A DNA stretch of 64,000 nt from Chionoecetes opilio (lineage: Eukaryota; Arthropoda; Malacostraca; Decapoda; Majidae). Shown one piece after another: positions 24,401-34,694 of the stretch. The notes under the pieces were generated by a model. It saw only the letters and a list, made by a program, of their open reading frames with translations. It did not search any database and had not been told where the DNA came from. Position 1 is the first letter of the stretch, and each line of letters begins with the position of its first letter. The stretch spans positions 209,501-273,500 of the forward strand of contig JACEEZ010001805.1 of assembly GCA_016584305.1 (NCBI GenBank), read 5' to 3'. The position numbers were made by a program, and so were the translations under genes.

Positions 24401-25690
24401 AGTTTCGAACAACTACCTCCTCGAGAAGATCTGAGTGATGTTGGAAGAACGCAGTGAAGCAATCGATGAAATTTTGAATTCACGAGATTCATTTCGTAGG
24501 GGATTTTGATCAGCACGAGTTGAAGATTTAGCACGTGATTGGCCTATCCCAAAAAAACTTCAGAAATACTAGCATCAAGGATGACGATGAAAAAACATAT
24601 TTGAACAAGGAAGTGAAGGTATCATACGTTAGAACCAGAGAAAGTACATTTCTGCAGACTGTCGAAGTGCCAGCGGTTTTGGGTTTGCCAGAACATTCCT
24701 GGTTTACTGAAGGATAGGGTGTTTCAATCTACGATCCAAAATGAATGGCATTGTTTTGATAGCCAAAGCGGAGCTTGAAGTGTGTCTTCTTACAAATGGC
24801 AATTTGTTGGCGCAGTCCTATTGGCATTCGGTCGTCTCGTGAAGAATATGGAGATGTAAAGAGAGTTTTGCAATATGACAAACACAAATTGATCATCGGT
24901 GTTGACCTTAAAATGGGTCCTTCCTATTGGTCACAACGGGGATAACAAAGTATCCCTGCTTTCTTCTGATTGGGATAGCAGAGCTTCGAGAGAAGCATTG
25001 GGTTCAGACGAATTGGCCTCCGAGATATGATCTTAAACCTGGAGATACTAACATTGTACAGAGCCACTGTGTTGACAGGAAGAAATATATTCCCACCTTC
25101 TGCACATAAAACAATAGGTCTCATGAAACAATTGTAAAAGGCATTGTCAACTGTGATGGCGACTGTTAAAGACATCTCTTGGCATTTCCTGGACTGTCAA
25201 TTGAAAAAAATCAAGGTCCCGGTGTGTTTGAGGTCCACAAAAATTCGACAGTCACAAAGATGAACATCAACGGTACTATGTCAGACCGTGAAAAGAATGC
25301 TGGCTATCATTCAAAGACGTCGTCAAGAACTGTCTGAGAAATACACGCGACAAGTAATCCACAGAAAATTGTCGAAACTATATGGGGAGATACAAAGCGC
25401 TTGGTTGCAACATGAGTATTAAAGTACATTTTTGCATAGCCATCTTGCAACTTTCAGGAAACTCTTGGTGCGGCGTAGCGACGAGCAAGGTGAACGATTT
25501 TCCAAGATTGAAGGTTATGGAAGAACGTTACCAGGGTAGATGGGTGTGCATAGGTGGTGACTATTGTTGGAGCAAAATTTACAAAACGCGATGTCCTCAA
25601 GTTGAACACGCAAGACCAAAGATACAACGTAAATTTTACCTTAACCCTGCACACAATTATAGCCCTTATCCTTTCTAAAAAATGATAATG
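24400..25690 (+). pseudogene. Decayed copy of a repeated arthropod protein family, probably transposon-associated
   Basis: Across shifted frames the plus strand keeps landmarks of a protein I have seen repeated in arthropod genomes: VLGLPEHSW near 24680; EYGDVKRVLQYDKH near 24845; GVDLKMG near 24900; DWDSRAS near 24970; a WPPRYDLKPGDTNIV segment near 25013; LHIK and GLMKQ near 25103-25130; a LGCNMSIKVHF segment at 25402; DEQGERFSKIEG near 25482; and ERYQGRW then DYCWS at 25527-25575. Many stops interrupt it. I do not know its biochemical function; membership of a transposon-borne family is inference from its repeated occurrence. It ends with EHARPKIQRKFYL-type sequence near 25640. Confidence 0.6.
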
Positions 25691-26445
25691 TGAAATAAGC
25701 ATTCTATTCATGCCTATTTCTTTCATTTTTCATGATGTTAACATTGCAACTGTTATAAAATAAGCACTGTTACTGTATTATGTACAGTATTTTTATATTT
25801 TTTTGGAAAACGAAATCCTCAGTTCAAAAACTTGACGTGATAGAGAAAAACTGAGATCAGTTTTGGATCAGCACCAAAAAATTACTTAATAACAAGTGTC
25901 AGACCTAACTCAACAAAAAATTGTCCCCCGTGTTATTATAGATTATACGTAAACTAAGTTTGCAATTATCAAAAATAATCTGTCTCCAAGGTTGATTTAA
26001 AATTATATTTATTATCAGTGTTCTGGAAGAAAATATTAGTAATGGAAAGACATAAATGATGTGAAAATATTGTGTCCCGCCTGCTTGAAGGTGGAAAACA
26101 AGCGGCAATGCGGCTTGATTGTAAGCTCCACCAAACACCAGTACCTCTGGTATATTCCTGCGTTACTCTATCGTGTGTTCTTTTAGTTCTAACACTCTCA
26201 CGTGTCCCTCTAGTAGCTACTATCTACCATCCTTCTACAGCATTCACGCTCCGCCACCAACACCCTCTACAGGCGTGCAATAGTAGTAAGGGCCCAGACA
26301 TAACTACGTCATGGTGGTAATCGGTGCATTGTGGGGATAAATCGGGGTCGCTGCGGGTGGACCTACGAGGAAAACGTACGACGATGGAAGAAGTTAGAGG
26401 TATTTTGCGTGAAATTGATATTCCCAAGTGCTATATTACAGTGTC
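25691..26445. other. No recognised gene
   Basis: AT-rich. The frame at 26072-26320 has no motif I recognise. Confidence 0.4.
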
Positions 26446-26694
26446 TGTTCTCGATGACAACACATAGAGAAGGACCTGAGGTAATGGCTGATGTGTCAGA
26501 GGCTTCTAAAATAGGAAAACTGAGTCATAACAGATCCTCTTCAAGAGGTAAAAGCAAGTGGTTAAGTCGTACGTTTTGTGTCCCTAGCAACTGGCGTACC
26601 TCTAAATGAGAATCTCACGTGACTGTGTCTTGGTTTAGAAGCCTCTGCCACATCAGCATCACCTCAGGTCTTCTGTAGTTTGTCAGCGAGAACA
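26446..26694. mobile_element. Foldback/MITE element
   Basis: Left arm from TGTTCTCGATGACAA (26446) through GACCTGAGGT and CAGAGGCTTCTAAA (26509) pairs with the right arm 26633-26694 in reverse complement. Arms are about 63 bp with a few mismatches. No coding capacity. Confidence 0.75.
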
Positions 26695-26785
26695 CAAGAC
26701 GGAAATATAGCACATGGAATATCAATTTGCCAAAAACACTAGAATTTTTTTTCATCGTCGGAGTCTTCTCTATGTAGGTTGTGTA

Positions 26786-27123
26786 TATATACTATTATTA
26801 TATTATATATATATATATATATATTTATATAGTATATATATATATATATATATATATGATTATATATATATATATCTAGCTCGATATAGATATATCTATA
26901 TAGATATAGATCTATATAGATATATCTATATAGATATAGATATAGATATATCTATATATATCTATATAGATAGATATAGATAGATAGATATAGATAGATA
27001 TAGATATAGATAGATATAGATAGATAGATATAGATAGATAGAGTAGATAGATATATATAGAGATATCTATATCTATCTATCTATATATATATTATATATA
27101 TATATATAATTATATATAATATA

Positions 27124-27163
<40 letters not shown>
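26786..27163. repeat. TA / TAGA / TATC compound microsatellite
   Basis: About 380 bp of alternating (TA)n and (GATA)n/(TATC)n tracts. The Tyr/Ile frame across it is an artefact. Confidence 0.95.
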
Positions 27164-27164
<1 letters not shown>

Positions 27165-27258
27165 TGGTTATGATAGTATTAAAATACCTTATAATTGAGT
27201 TCCTTTTGTTGTCTTTCCTCACAATAAGTAGTAGTATACATCATGGTATGGTATCAGG

Positions 27259-27495
27259 GTATCAATAGAAGCGCAATTTAATTAGCTTTCCATTGCTATA
27301 TTTCGTTATCTGATAAATTAATTAGAACCATGCATAAATTAGCGTTAACTAAATAGATAAAATCATCAATCGGTAATTTTCCCGATTGATGATTTATTTA
27401 TTTATTTAACGCTAAGTTATGCATGGTTCTAATTAATTTATCAGATAACGAAATATAGCAATGGAAAGCTAATAAAATTGCGCTTCTATTGATAC
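27259..27495. mobile_element. Near-perfect 237-bp palindrome (foldback element)
   Basis: The left arm begins GTATCAATAGAAGCGCAATT and the right arm ends with its near-perfect complement. Arms are about 105-115 bp and nearly identical, down to a small centre where ATCATCAATCGG faces CCGATTGATGAT. It adjoins the TA/GATA microsatellite. Either a recent MITE or a sequencing/assembly foldback. Confidence 0.8.
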
Positions 27496-27689
27496 TCTTC
27501 ATTATAAAAGTTGACTAGCAAAGTTTTAAATGGCGAAGAGTTAAGTGAATATTAAGTTCATGCATATTTCTTCATAATCTGTAATGGCATTTCTTTAGCG
27601 TGTTTTTACTGTTTTTTATTTGATAATATTATAGAACAAACATTTTCGAAGATTACAGTATATCATATATACTGATAAACCAGTCTATA

Positions 27690-27981
27690 TGATAGTCCAT
27701 AGACCACTATATCTCTTTGTCGGGCGCCCCGCAGGCCCCTATGCAGCCCCGCAATTCAAAACATTGTCGCGTGAACAGTCCAGGTATGCCTGTGCCTCCA
27801 GGTTTATGCCTGTGCCTCCGCCGCCACCACGGGCGAGGGCCAATCCAACCATCACAGCCCTCCAAAATAAGCAGGGTCAACCACCTGAGCCCTCAAGGAA
27901 CGAAGATAAGAAGCCAAAGGAAGGAAAATAAATGCCTACGGACGCTTTAGGCTCCAACGTTAAAAAAAAAAAAAAAAAAAA
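27690..27981 (+). pseudogene. Possible retroposed transcript 3' end
   Basis: A Pro-rich open frame (27689-27931) is followed by AATAAA at 27927-27932 and a run of 20 A at 27962-27981, 29 nt further on. That spacing is that of a polyadenylation signal to a poly(A) tail, as expected of a processed retrocopy. I do not recognise the peptide and could not find flanking target duplications. Confidence 0.35.
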
Positions 27982-28179
27982 TCATGTTAGCGAACTAGAT
28001 ATGGGTCACACGTGTGTGCATGTGGATCGCGATAAACTCCCGGAAGGAGAGCACATTGGAGATAGAATTTTGAAACGTTAGTGTTAAAATTAATACCTTT
28101 GATCCATCACCAGATTGTTACCCTTTTCTGTATTGTTATTACAGGTAACAGGGGTCAACCCAAGTAAGAATACTTACAA

Positions 28180-28925
28180 GTGTTGGTGACACTGTAGGGA
28201 ATGATTGCCTCAGAAGTGTAGGTTGATGGGTAGGAGTTCTTCACCGTCCTAGCCAGACACTTCAAACGGTAGTTTAATACAAGTGGTCGAGCGGTTGTTT
28301 ATATGGCTTGTTAATATTCAAGTACCAGAACAATAATTACAATATATGTATATATCTGTACACTGTGAGGGCGGGTGACAAGTCACGTGTTCCGACGGCC
28401 AAGGGAATGGCCGGAACAGCTCAGTGACTCGGTCCGCTGTCTTCTGTCCTCTCTCCGGCCAGTTGCAGCATATATGGAGGTTTGGCCGGAATCTGACAGG
28501 TTCCGGCGTTCATGTCTCTCAGGCCTGTTGTGCTCTTGTCAGCGTCATCATCCTTGGGCAGTGCGCTGAGATGATACACACACAACTTGTGTGTGCATTC
28601 TGGACCCAGGGGCGAGGTGTTTACGTGTTGCCTCAAGACACCAGGTTGACTGTCCACGTCATCCTTATAGGCCATGGCGTGATACTTCGTCAACATAACC
28701 TCATCAAAAGATGTGTTGCCTCAGACAAGACAGGCGACACACATCCTGTAGCTTAGTTGATAAATTAGTTATATACATATAATCTATACCTATTCAGGAT
28801 CCTAATATCGCTCGGTCACCTACCCATATCGCGTCCTCGCGATGGGCTAGACTCTAGAGACATGTACCTAACCTTGTTATATGTGTTCTATGGATTCACG
28901 ACGTCACTGTCCATATTCCCTTTAA
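28180..28925 (-). repeat. Probable 3' LTR region of the gypsy element
   Basis: The sequence lies directly downstream (on the minus strand) of the envelope stop codon and contains no coding motif, which is where an LTR belongs. A purine run AAAGGGAA on the minus strand near 28917-28924 could be the polypurine tract. The second LTR is missing from the window, so boundaries are estimates and the call is inference. Confidence 0.35.
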
Positions 28926-28950
28926 GGTGCCTATACAAATTGAGGGCTTT

Positions 28951-30589
28951 CTAGACAACACAGCACAAAGGAATCACAATGATAATAATAAGTACAATAG
29001 GAGTAATGATTGAGGGATAATGTACGTAAGGAGTTAAGTAAACTGATAGGGAATCCTGTATAGCAGCTTTTAAATCCGAGGAGTTAGAAAAAGTGAACTC
29101 GGAAAGGCTGTTAGTAATATACTTGATCTTAGAGAAATTTACATATTTCAAGCTATCAATGGGAAAAATATTACTAGAAAAATTAGCAGTAAAACCATGG
29201 TGGAATGTAGAAGGGAATAGTGTCAGGTTGACGGAGCGCACATGACAAGCGACAAGAACCGCGAAGTGACCTGACACTTCCTTGTTTTCAGTGCCTTCAG
29301 GGCATACTACAAACACAAAGAAAGGTTTTGTGAAAAAAAAATAGTGATGACTGAAAAATGATCGATGAAATATTTCCTTAGGTGCCAGGTGAGTATAAGG
29401 GCACAAAGACGGCCATAGAAGCATCTTTCTGGGTTAGCACAATTTCACAAACTCCACCCGTTAAGGGCAGAAGGCAAAGAGTGAGGTTGGACAATTAAAT
29501 AGATTGAGTACTCGGCTTACATTTTTGCAAATCAGATAAATGACCAATCGCGTACAACGGCAAGTCTTTGGATATTAAAATAATCGATTGAGGCAAGTTT
29601 ACAGTCATTAATGTTTCATTCACTGCAAAGGAAACGGTTCAATTTGATGAACTTTAAATATGTCCGATGATTGAAAGGGTATATGAATGACTATTGCGTC
29701 TGACGTCAGCACAGACTCCAGTAAGGATTGTAGTGATGAATACCGCGTGAGTCAAATAAGGGTTTTAATTATATTCCTTTTCTCCAATATCTAAAACATG
29801 GATAAAGTCTTGACAGGGAAAAGAGAGGAAGTCACCCTTCCCCGCGCTGCGTCTGCAATGTTCTGTATTATCATTGATTAGCATGCAAAAGAGAAGTTAG
29901 CTGTGTTCTCCAGTATGGGTAGTATTTGATTCATTTCCATATTTCCATACATGTCGTTTAAACTGGCTAGCACCTTGTTCATAGTAAATGTTAGTTTATC
30001 AACCTACAAGGCAAGATCATTCACATGCATTTCAAGTTTAGCGATATTCATGCAGTTTAACTGTATGGCTTTATTGTTTGCTGATGCTATGGAAGCTAGC
30101 TGATTAAACCTGTTACGTAATTCTTCTACATCCTCATTCATAGCCGTTCCAAATATCATGCGTGACAGTTGACCTATACCATCAATGAATTCCCGTTTAG
30201 CTCGGTTAGAAACATCAAGGCCGTGGTAGTTGTCTAGGGCAAGATTGATTATGTCATTGAGGTAAGTCAGCCGTTCACGAAAGAGAGGAAAATAATGGTC
30301 TCTATGATAATTTTTGATCCCCCGACCCAATTCGATCTCCAGGTACATAGGTTTCTTTGGGAGATTATTTTCCAATTGAATTAAAGCTGTGTTCAGTTGC
30401 TCCGTGACCTCCCTCAACCTGCTCGGTATCCTCAGAAGAGCAGTATGGGGGGGGGGGGTACGTAACCCACAACACATCCTCCACCAGGGAGACTCGACCC
30501 AAGTGGGCAACGAGGGCTACAGGCTTGAGATGTGAAGGGTTCAGAGCCAGAGTAGAGCTCATGGTGAAGAGATATATGAAGGCAAACAT
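28951..30589 (-). pseudogene. env: F-type envelope (env) gene, frame-broken
   Basis: A hydrophobic signal-peptide-like start (MFAFIYLF...) lies at 30589, 36 nt after the pol stop. The frame breaks at a 12-G run (30447-30458, plus strand) and continues in the frame of 30510-30004. There RAKR (30193-30204) is a furin-type cleavage site, immediately followed by a Gly/Ile-rich fusion-peptide-like stretch and then a heptad-like region. Ectodomain homology continues through 30003-29425 in several frames. The open frame 29424-28951 ends with a Ile/Val-rich membrane anchor and a short Cys-containing tail. The F-type architecture (cleavage, fusion peptide, C-terminal anchor) is established for errantivirus and baculovirus F proteins. 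The breaks make it non-functional. Confidence 0.75.
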
Positions 30590-30625
30590 GTCTGGAACAA
30601 AAACAAGCTATTAGCAACAAACTAT

Positions 30626-32000
30626 TTGTTACCAGAGCGAAGGTTATAAGCATGCGGTGGGTTAGTTGGAAGAGTTGAGTTATCATTAGTCAGACGAGTA
30701 GCATTGCTCACTGGTGCAGTTTCTACTAAGGTTAAATCAGGCTTTGCACTGGTCTTTTTAAGTCTGTCACTGTGTACTACCTCCAATGTAGTAACCAAGG
30801 ATCAAATATCTCAAACTTATGACCTTGTAATTGTTTTAACACCAGGCGTGGTCCCACAAATTTAGGAGACAATTTTGAGTGTCTCTCGGGTACTCTAATC
30901 ATTACAAAGTCACCTACTTGTACAGTAACAGGAGAAGAACGCTTGTGTTGTTGGGAGCACATAGCAGCTTTTGAAACTAGCAGTCTGTCTTTTACATCTT
31001 TATGGATGTCTGAGAAAACCTGTAATTGGCTCTTAGCATAATCATCAATATTATACACAGGTTGTTGAGGACTACCTAGCAAGTCATAAGGGAGTCTTTT
31101 CTCTATCCCAAAATCTATGTAATACGGGGATTGTCCTGTGACTCGCAAACGCTACTATTTATGCTAGCTGCTACATGTGGTAACAATCTTCCCAATTTTC
31201 TAGTAAGCCACTGACAGCCGTGCGCAAAATTTCTAGGATTTTCCTATGGTGCGCTCCACAAGGCCGTTACTGGCGGGGTGATATGTTGCCACAAAGGTTT
31301 CACTTATGTTAAACATTTTGCAAATTTCACTCAGAAGTGCGTTGCGAAACTCCGCCCCGTTGTCACTCAATAATACTCGAGGTGTCGAGTAGGGACAAAA
31401 TAGATTGGCTATGAGGGCGTGAGCAACCGCACGGGCAGTTTATCCTTTAATGGGCCATTACAACGTACCTAGACAAGTGATCTACACATACTAAGAGTAC
31501 TTGGAACCCTGATGGCTAGCGGGAAGCTGAAGTAGGTCTATTGCAACTACGTCCATGGTCGTTCCGGGGAGGATATTTAAAATCGATGCTGGCTTAGGCA
31601 CCGTCCCTTTGTGCTGGGCGCATTTCACACACTTTGCTACATACGCGTCTATGTCTACACGCATGGTCGGCCAAAAATAACTTCTACGGGCCGCAGTAAG
31701 GGTTCGCTCCTTCCCTGGATGACCGGCAATAACCGCATCATGAATTAATTTTAATACCACAGGTACATATGACTCGGGTATCACAAATTGTGCCACAGGA
31801 TCTGCTTTTTGAGGCCAATATCTACAAAGCACACCGTCTAAGGACAAAAAAAATTGTGAGAAAGAATGGTTAATTTGGTAAATTTGATCATCACCTGATT
31901 CCAGAGCATATATGACCTTGTTCCACATGTCATGTTGACGCTGGGCATTGGCTAATTCATGAATGGCTAAATTTTGTAAAACAGGGGATGTTTCTCCCAC
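30626..32000 (-). pseudogene. Gypsy integrase (C-terminal pol), frame-broken
   Basis: 32000-31491 encodes the N-terminal zinc-binding domain: two His (HDAVIAGH) then CVKC, plus the YFWP and VVAIDLL segments; the latter contains the first catalytic Asp. 31490-31150 holds the rest of the core in several frames, with a SDNGAEF-like segment near 31360 (second Asp) and a NGLVERT-like segment near 31265 (Glu). 31148-30777 is the C-terminal domain with a VGDFVMIR segment and KLSPKFVGP. After a further frame change the tail reads to YNLRSGNK and a stop at about 30625, a typical gypsy polyprotein end. Integrase inserts the DNA copy into chromosomes; this copy has at least three breaks. Confidence 0.82.
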
Positions 32001-32025
32001 GGATCCTACTGGTACATTCCTGCAG

Positions 32026-32437
32026 CTGGATTCAGCAAACCATTTACGAGGTTATGGATGGATTCAGCAAACCATTTACGAGGTAAGACTCTGGTAAATT
32101 TCCTCGTACCTCCCTGCACATGGCACGACCCTATTCAGCAAACACTTACGATATTGCAAGTATCCTCGTAACCTACGAGTGGTCCCTGTGTCTAGTAGCG
32201 GCTACCAGAAGGTTTACCAGACATATTAGCGGGAAGGAACACAGTCTCCTGTAGCTGATTTCATCATCTAGCTACTTATATAGGTAAGTTCTGATAGTGA
32301 ATACTAATTTGTGATCATTTATATTGTTGCAAGAGTAGGGACATGTATACTAATAACCGAAATAAGTGCAACAGGCCGTGCAATGGACACTATAAGTTAC
32401 CCTGTGATTGTGTCCTTGTCGCGCGATATTGTGCCAT
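32026..32437. repeat. 380-bp repeat, copy 1 (abuts the N at 32438)
   Basis: From GATTCAGCAAACCATTTACG at 32064 to the N at 32438 this sequence is nearly identical to 32764-33139. A short extra copy of the first 24 bases (GATTCAGCAAACC...) precedes it at 32029. It includes an AG|GTAAGT splice-donor-like site at 32282-32289. The shared open frame starting MIIYIVARVG is probably not a gene. Confidence 0.9.
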
Positions 32438-32438
32438 N
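32438..32438. other. Ambiguous base N
   Basis: The only N in the window. It lies exactly where copy 1 of the 380-bp repeat loses similarity with copy 2. Confidence 1.
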
Positions 32439-32604
32439 CACCTTGGGGCCATTGTTTTTCTTATATACTTACTTTAAAAAAAATTGGTTACAAGCCACCC
32501 ACACGAGAGCCAGATTGGTCAACTAAAGGGTAATATGACTACAATAAATGTAAACACAGCAGAACAAGACAATTCTAATTTCAGAGGCAGCTCGAAAGCT
32601 CGAA

Positions 32605-32653
32605 ATTTCGAGTATGAGAGAGAGAGAAGAGAGAAGGAGAGAGAGAGAGAGAC

Positions 32654-32696
<43 letters not shown>

Positions 32697-32697
32697 A
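32605..32697. repeat. (GA)n microsatellite
   Basis: GAGA-rich array with small interruptions. The Arg/Glu frames across it are artefacts. Confidence 0.95.
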
Positions 32698-32763
32698 AAG
32701 AAAGATGATCCTCAGGAGGCTACAGGTGGGGTGGATGTCGAGCCACTCGAGGCGCCCTGTGGA

Positions 32764-33139
32764 TGGATTCAGCAAACCATTTACGAGGTAAGACTCTGGT
32801 AAATTTCCTCGTACCTCCCTGCACATGGCACGACCCTATTCAGCAAACACTTACGATATTGCAAGTATCCTCGTAACCTACGAGTGGTCCTTGTATCTAG
32901 TAGCGGCTACCAGAAGGTTTACCAGACATATTAGCGGGAAGGAACACAGTCTCCTGTAGCTGATTTCATCATCTAGCTACTTATATAGGTAAGTTCTAAT
33001 AGTGAATACTAATTTGTGATCATTTATATTGTTGCAAGAGTAGGGACATGTATACTAATAACCGAAATAAGTGCAACAGGCCGTGCAATGGACACTATAA
33101 GTTACCCTGTGATTGTGTCCTTGTCGGCGATATTGTGTC
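32764..33139. repeat. 380-bp repeat, copy 2
   Basis: Differs from copy 1 by only a few substitutions (for example GTATCT for GTGTCT, TTCTAAT for TTCTGAT) and one small indel near 33125. Includes AG|GTAAGT at 32987-32994. A third, partial copy of its right half lies at 34078-34137. Confidence 0.9.
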
Positions 33140-33184
33140 GTCATTTTAAGCACTGTCTTGATGTTCCACACTGCCACAGTTCAT

Positions 33185-33325
33185 ATGATCGTGTGTGGTG
33201 GGGCTGGCAACATGTGGTGGGGCTGGCAACATGTGGCAGGCAGGTGTGGTGTGTGGTGTGTTGGGGCTGACAACATGGGTCAGGCCTGAGGTGTGGTGGC
33301 TGGTGGGGCTGGCAACATGTGTCAG
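33185..33325. repeat. Minisatellite, GTGGTGGGGCTGGCAACATG units
   Basis: About five to six imperfect copies of a 20-24 bp unit. Confidence 0.85.
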
Positions 33326-33934
33326 GCAGTAAGCATCGTCATTACACATCCTGTCCAGTGTCTAGAATATATAAAATATGATAAAACAACAGCCCACAGC
33401 ACCGAAAGTGCAGCGCGTTACCGCCGTAAGTCTCCAATATCGCCTGTGTTAATCTCGCATCACAATTCACCTCCTGTGATTTATGTGTTAACCCTATTTC
33501 AGGTCAGGAGTCATGATGGGTCAGGGTCACTAATCCCACGGTCCCACCACGTCTATCCACTCCTGCCCATCGCTACGTACATCTCTCCAGTATTCCCGTA
33601 AGTGTTTTTTGTTTGTTGGTTAATCTGTTAATTACCTCACCAAGTAGTAACTAAAGGTACCACTAAAAGAGATCCATAGGTTGCATGATTAACTACGTCC
33701 TTCAAGACTTTTAAGATAGGCAGCCGGGTACCTGGAACTGTCGCCGATCGGAACACTCGCCGCCGTCGTCGAGTGTTCCAATTCTTGATATTACAGGACC
33801 CAATATATACATTTAATCAGGTTTTACCCGTGTTTCTGCACCCAGGGATGAAATACCAGCAATAGCTTGATCATTTAGGTTAAGATAGGTGCCAATGTCC
33901 AGGTTGGGTTTTAGATTAACCACGTCGGCGAGAG

Positions 33935-34086
33935 TATAAAACGGCAGCCGAGGAATGGACACTGATCAGAGAAAGGGAAGCCTGTGACACTATAAATAGT
34001 TTTAAAAGGCAGGGAACTGAAGGGATTTGTAAGAAGTGTGAGGGGGAGGATTAGTTACAGCTATTAGAAAAAGGTAATAGGTAAGT
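33935..34086 (+). promoter_or_regulatory. Candidate core promoter, short leader exon and splice donor
   Basis: TATAAAA at 33935-33941 is followed about 32 nt later by an initiator-like ATCAGA (33965-33970) and then, after some 110 nt, by AG|GTAAGT (34079-34086), a full-match 5' splice site. The GTAAGT and the sequence after it are shared with the two 380-bp repeat copies. This combination is what a TATA promoter with a short non-coding first exon would show, but no downstream exon is identified. Prediction only. Confidence 0.3.
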
Positions 34087-34137
34087 TCTGATGGTGAATA
34101 CTAATTTGTGATCATTTATGTTTTTGCAAGAGTAGGG

Positions 34138-34694
34138 TTATAATGGACGAGAACTTCGCGGTCGTTTTCAGAGACACCGACTAATTTTTCCTGGCCTACA
34201 ATAGGGGCTTTTTCTAATGGAGATACGTAGTTTTATTTTCCGGAACTCCATTATAAAAAAAAATTCATCACCGAATTTTATGCAAGGTTAAGGTTAGGTT
34301 TCACCTATAATGTTAGGTTAGGTATACTTAGAGGTTAAGGTTAGGTAAAGTTTCATTAAAACCTATAAGGTTAAGTTAGGTTAGGTATACGTAGTGGTTA
34401 AGGTTAGGTTAGGTTTCATTAAGACCTATAAGGTTAGGTTTGGTATGTTCTATTCAATTACTTCCCTGTTATCTGAGACCCTGACTGACGGCCAAGTTTT
34501 AGTGCTTTTTCTGATCGAGACAGTGTTTTTAATGGAAACGGCGACCATAAAATTCTGTGATGAATTATTATTTTTTTTTTAAATATGGGTTTCCGGAAAA
34601 CAAAACTATCTCCTTTAGAAAAAACACCTATTGTAGGCCAGTAAAAATTAGTCGGTGTCTCTGAAAACGAAAGCGAAGTCCTCGTCCATTATTA
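34138..34694. mobile_element. MITE with TTA target duplication and telomere-like core
   Basis: The element 34141-34691 has inverted arms of about 110 bp beginning TAATGGACGAG(A/G)ACTTCGC; its sides are flanked by TTA (34138-34140 and 34692-34694). The centre (34285-34440) is a degenerate GGTTA/TTAGG array. It interrupts the third copy of the 380-bp repeat after 34137. No open frame. A 3-bp TTA duplication would suit Harbinger- or CACTA-type movement. Confidence 0.78.

Larger units (their letters stand above)
28951..32015 (-). mobile_element. Truncated Ty3/gypsy endogenous retrovirus with F-type envelope
   Basis: On the minus strand the order is integrase (32000 to about 30626) then envelope (30589 to 28951), the pol-env layout of errantivirus-like Ty3/gypsy elements. 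Gag, protease, RT and RNase H are missing because the element stops at about 32015, where an unrelated GATTCAGCAAAC repeat begins. Both genes are frame-broken, so it is a relic. Errantivirus envelopes are related to baculovirus F fusion proteins and sit in the virion or cell membrane. No 5' LTR or primer-binding site remains. Confidence 0.82.

Noticed and set aside
26714..26983. Tyr/Ile-rich frame
   Set aside because: Translation of the TA/GATA tract.
32311..32526. A duplicated small gene (shared MIIYIVARVG start at 32311 and 33016)
   Set aside because: The shared part is just the direct repeat; the frames diverge right after it and one of them contains the N.
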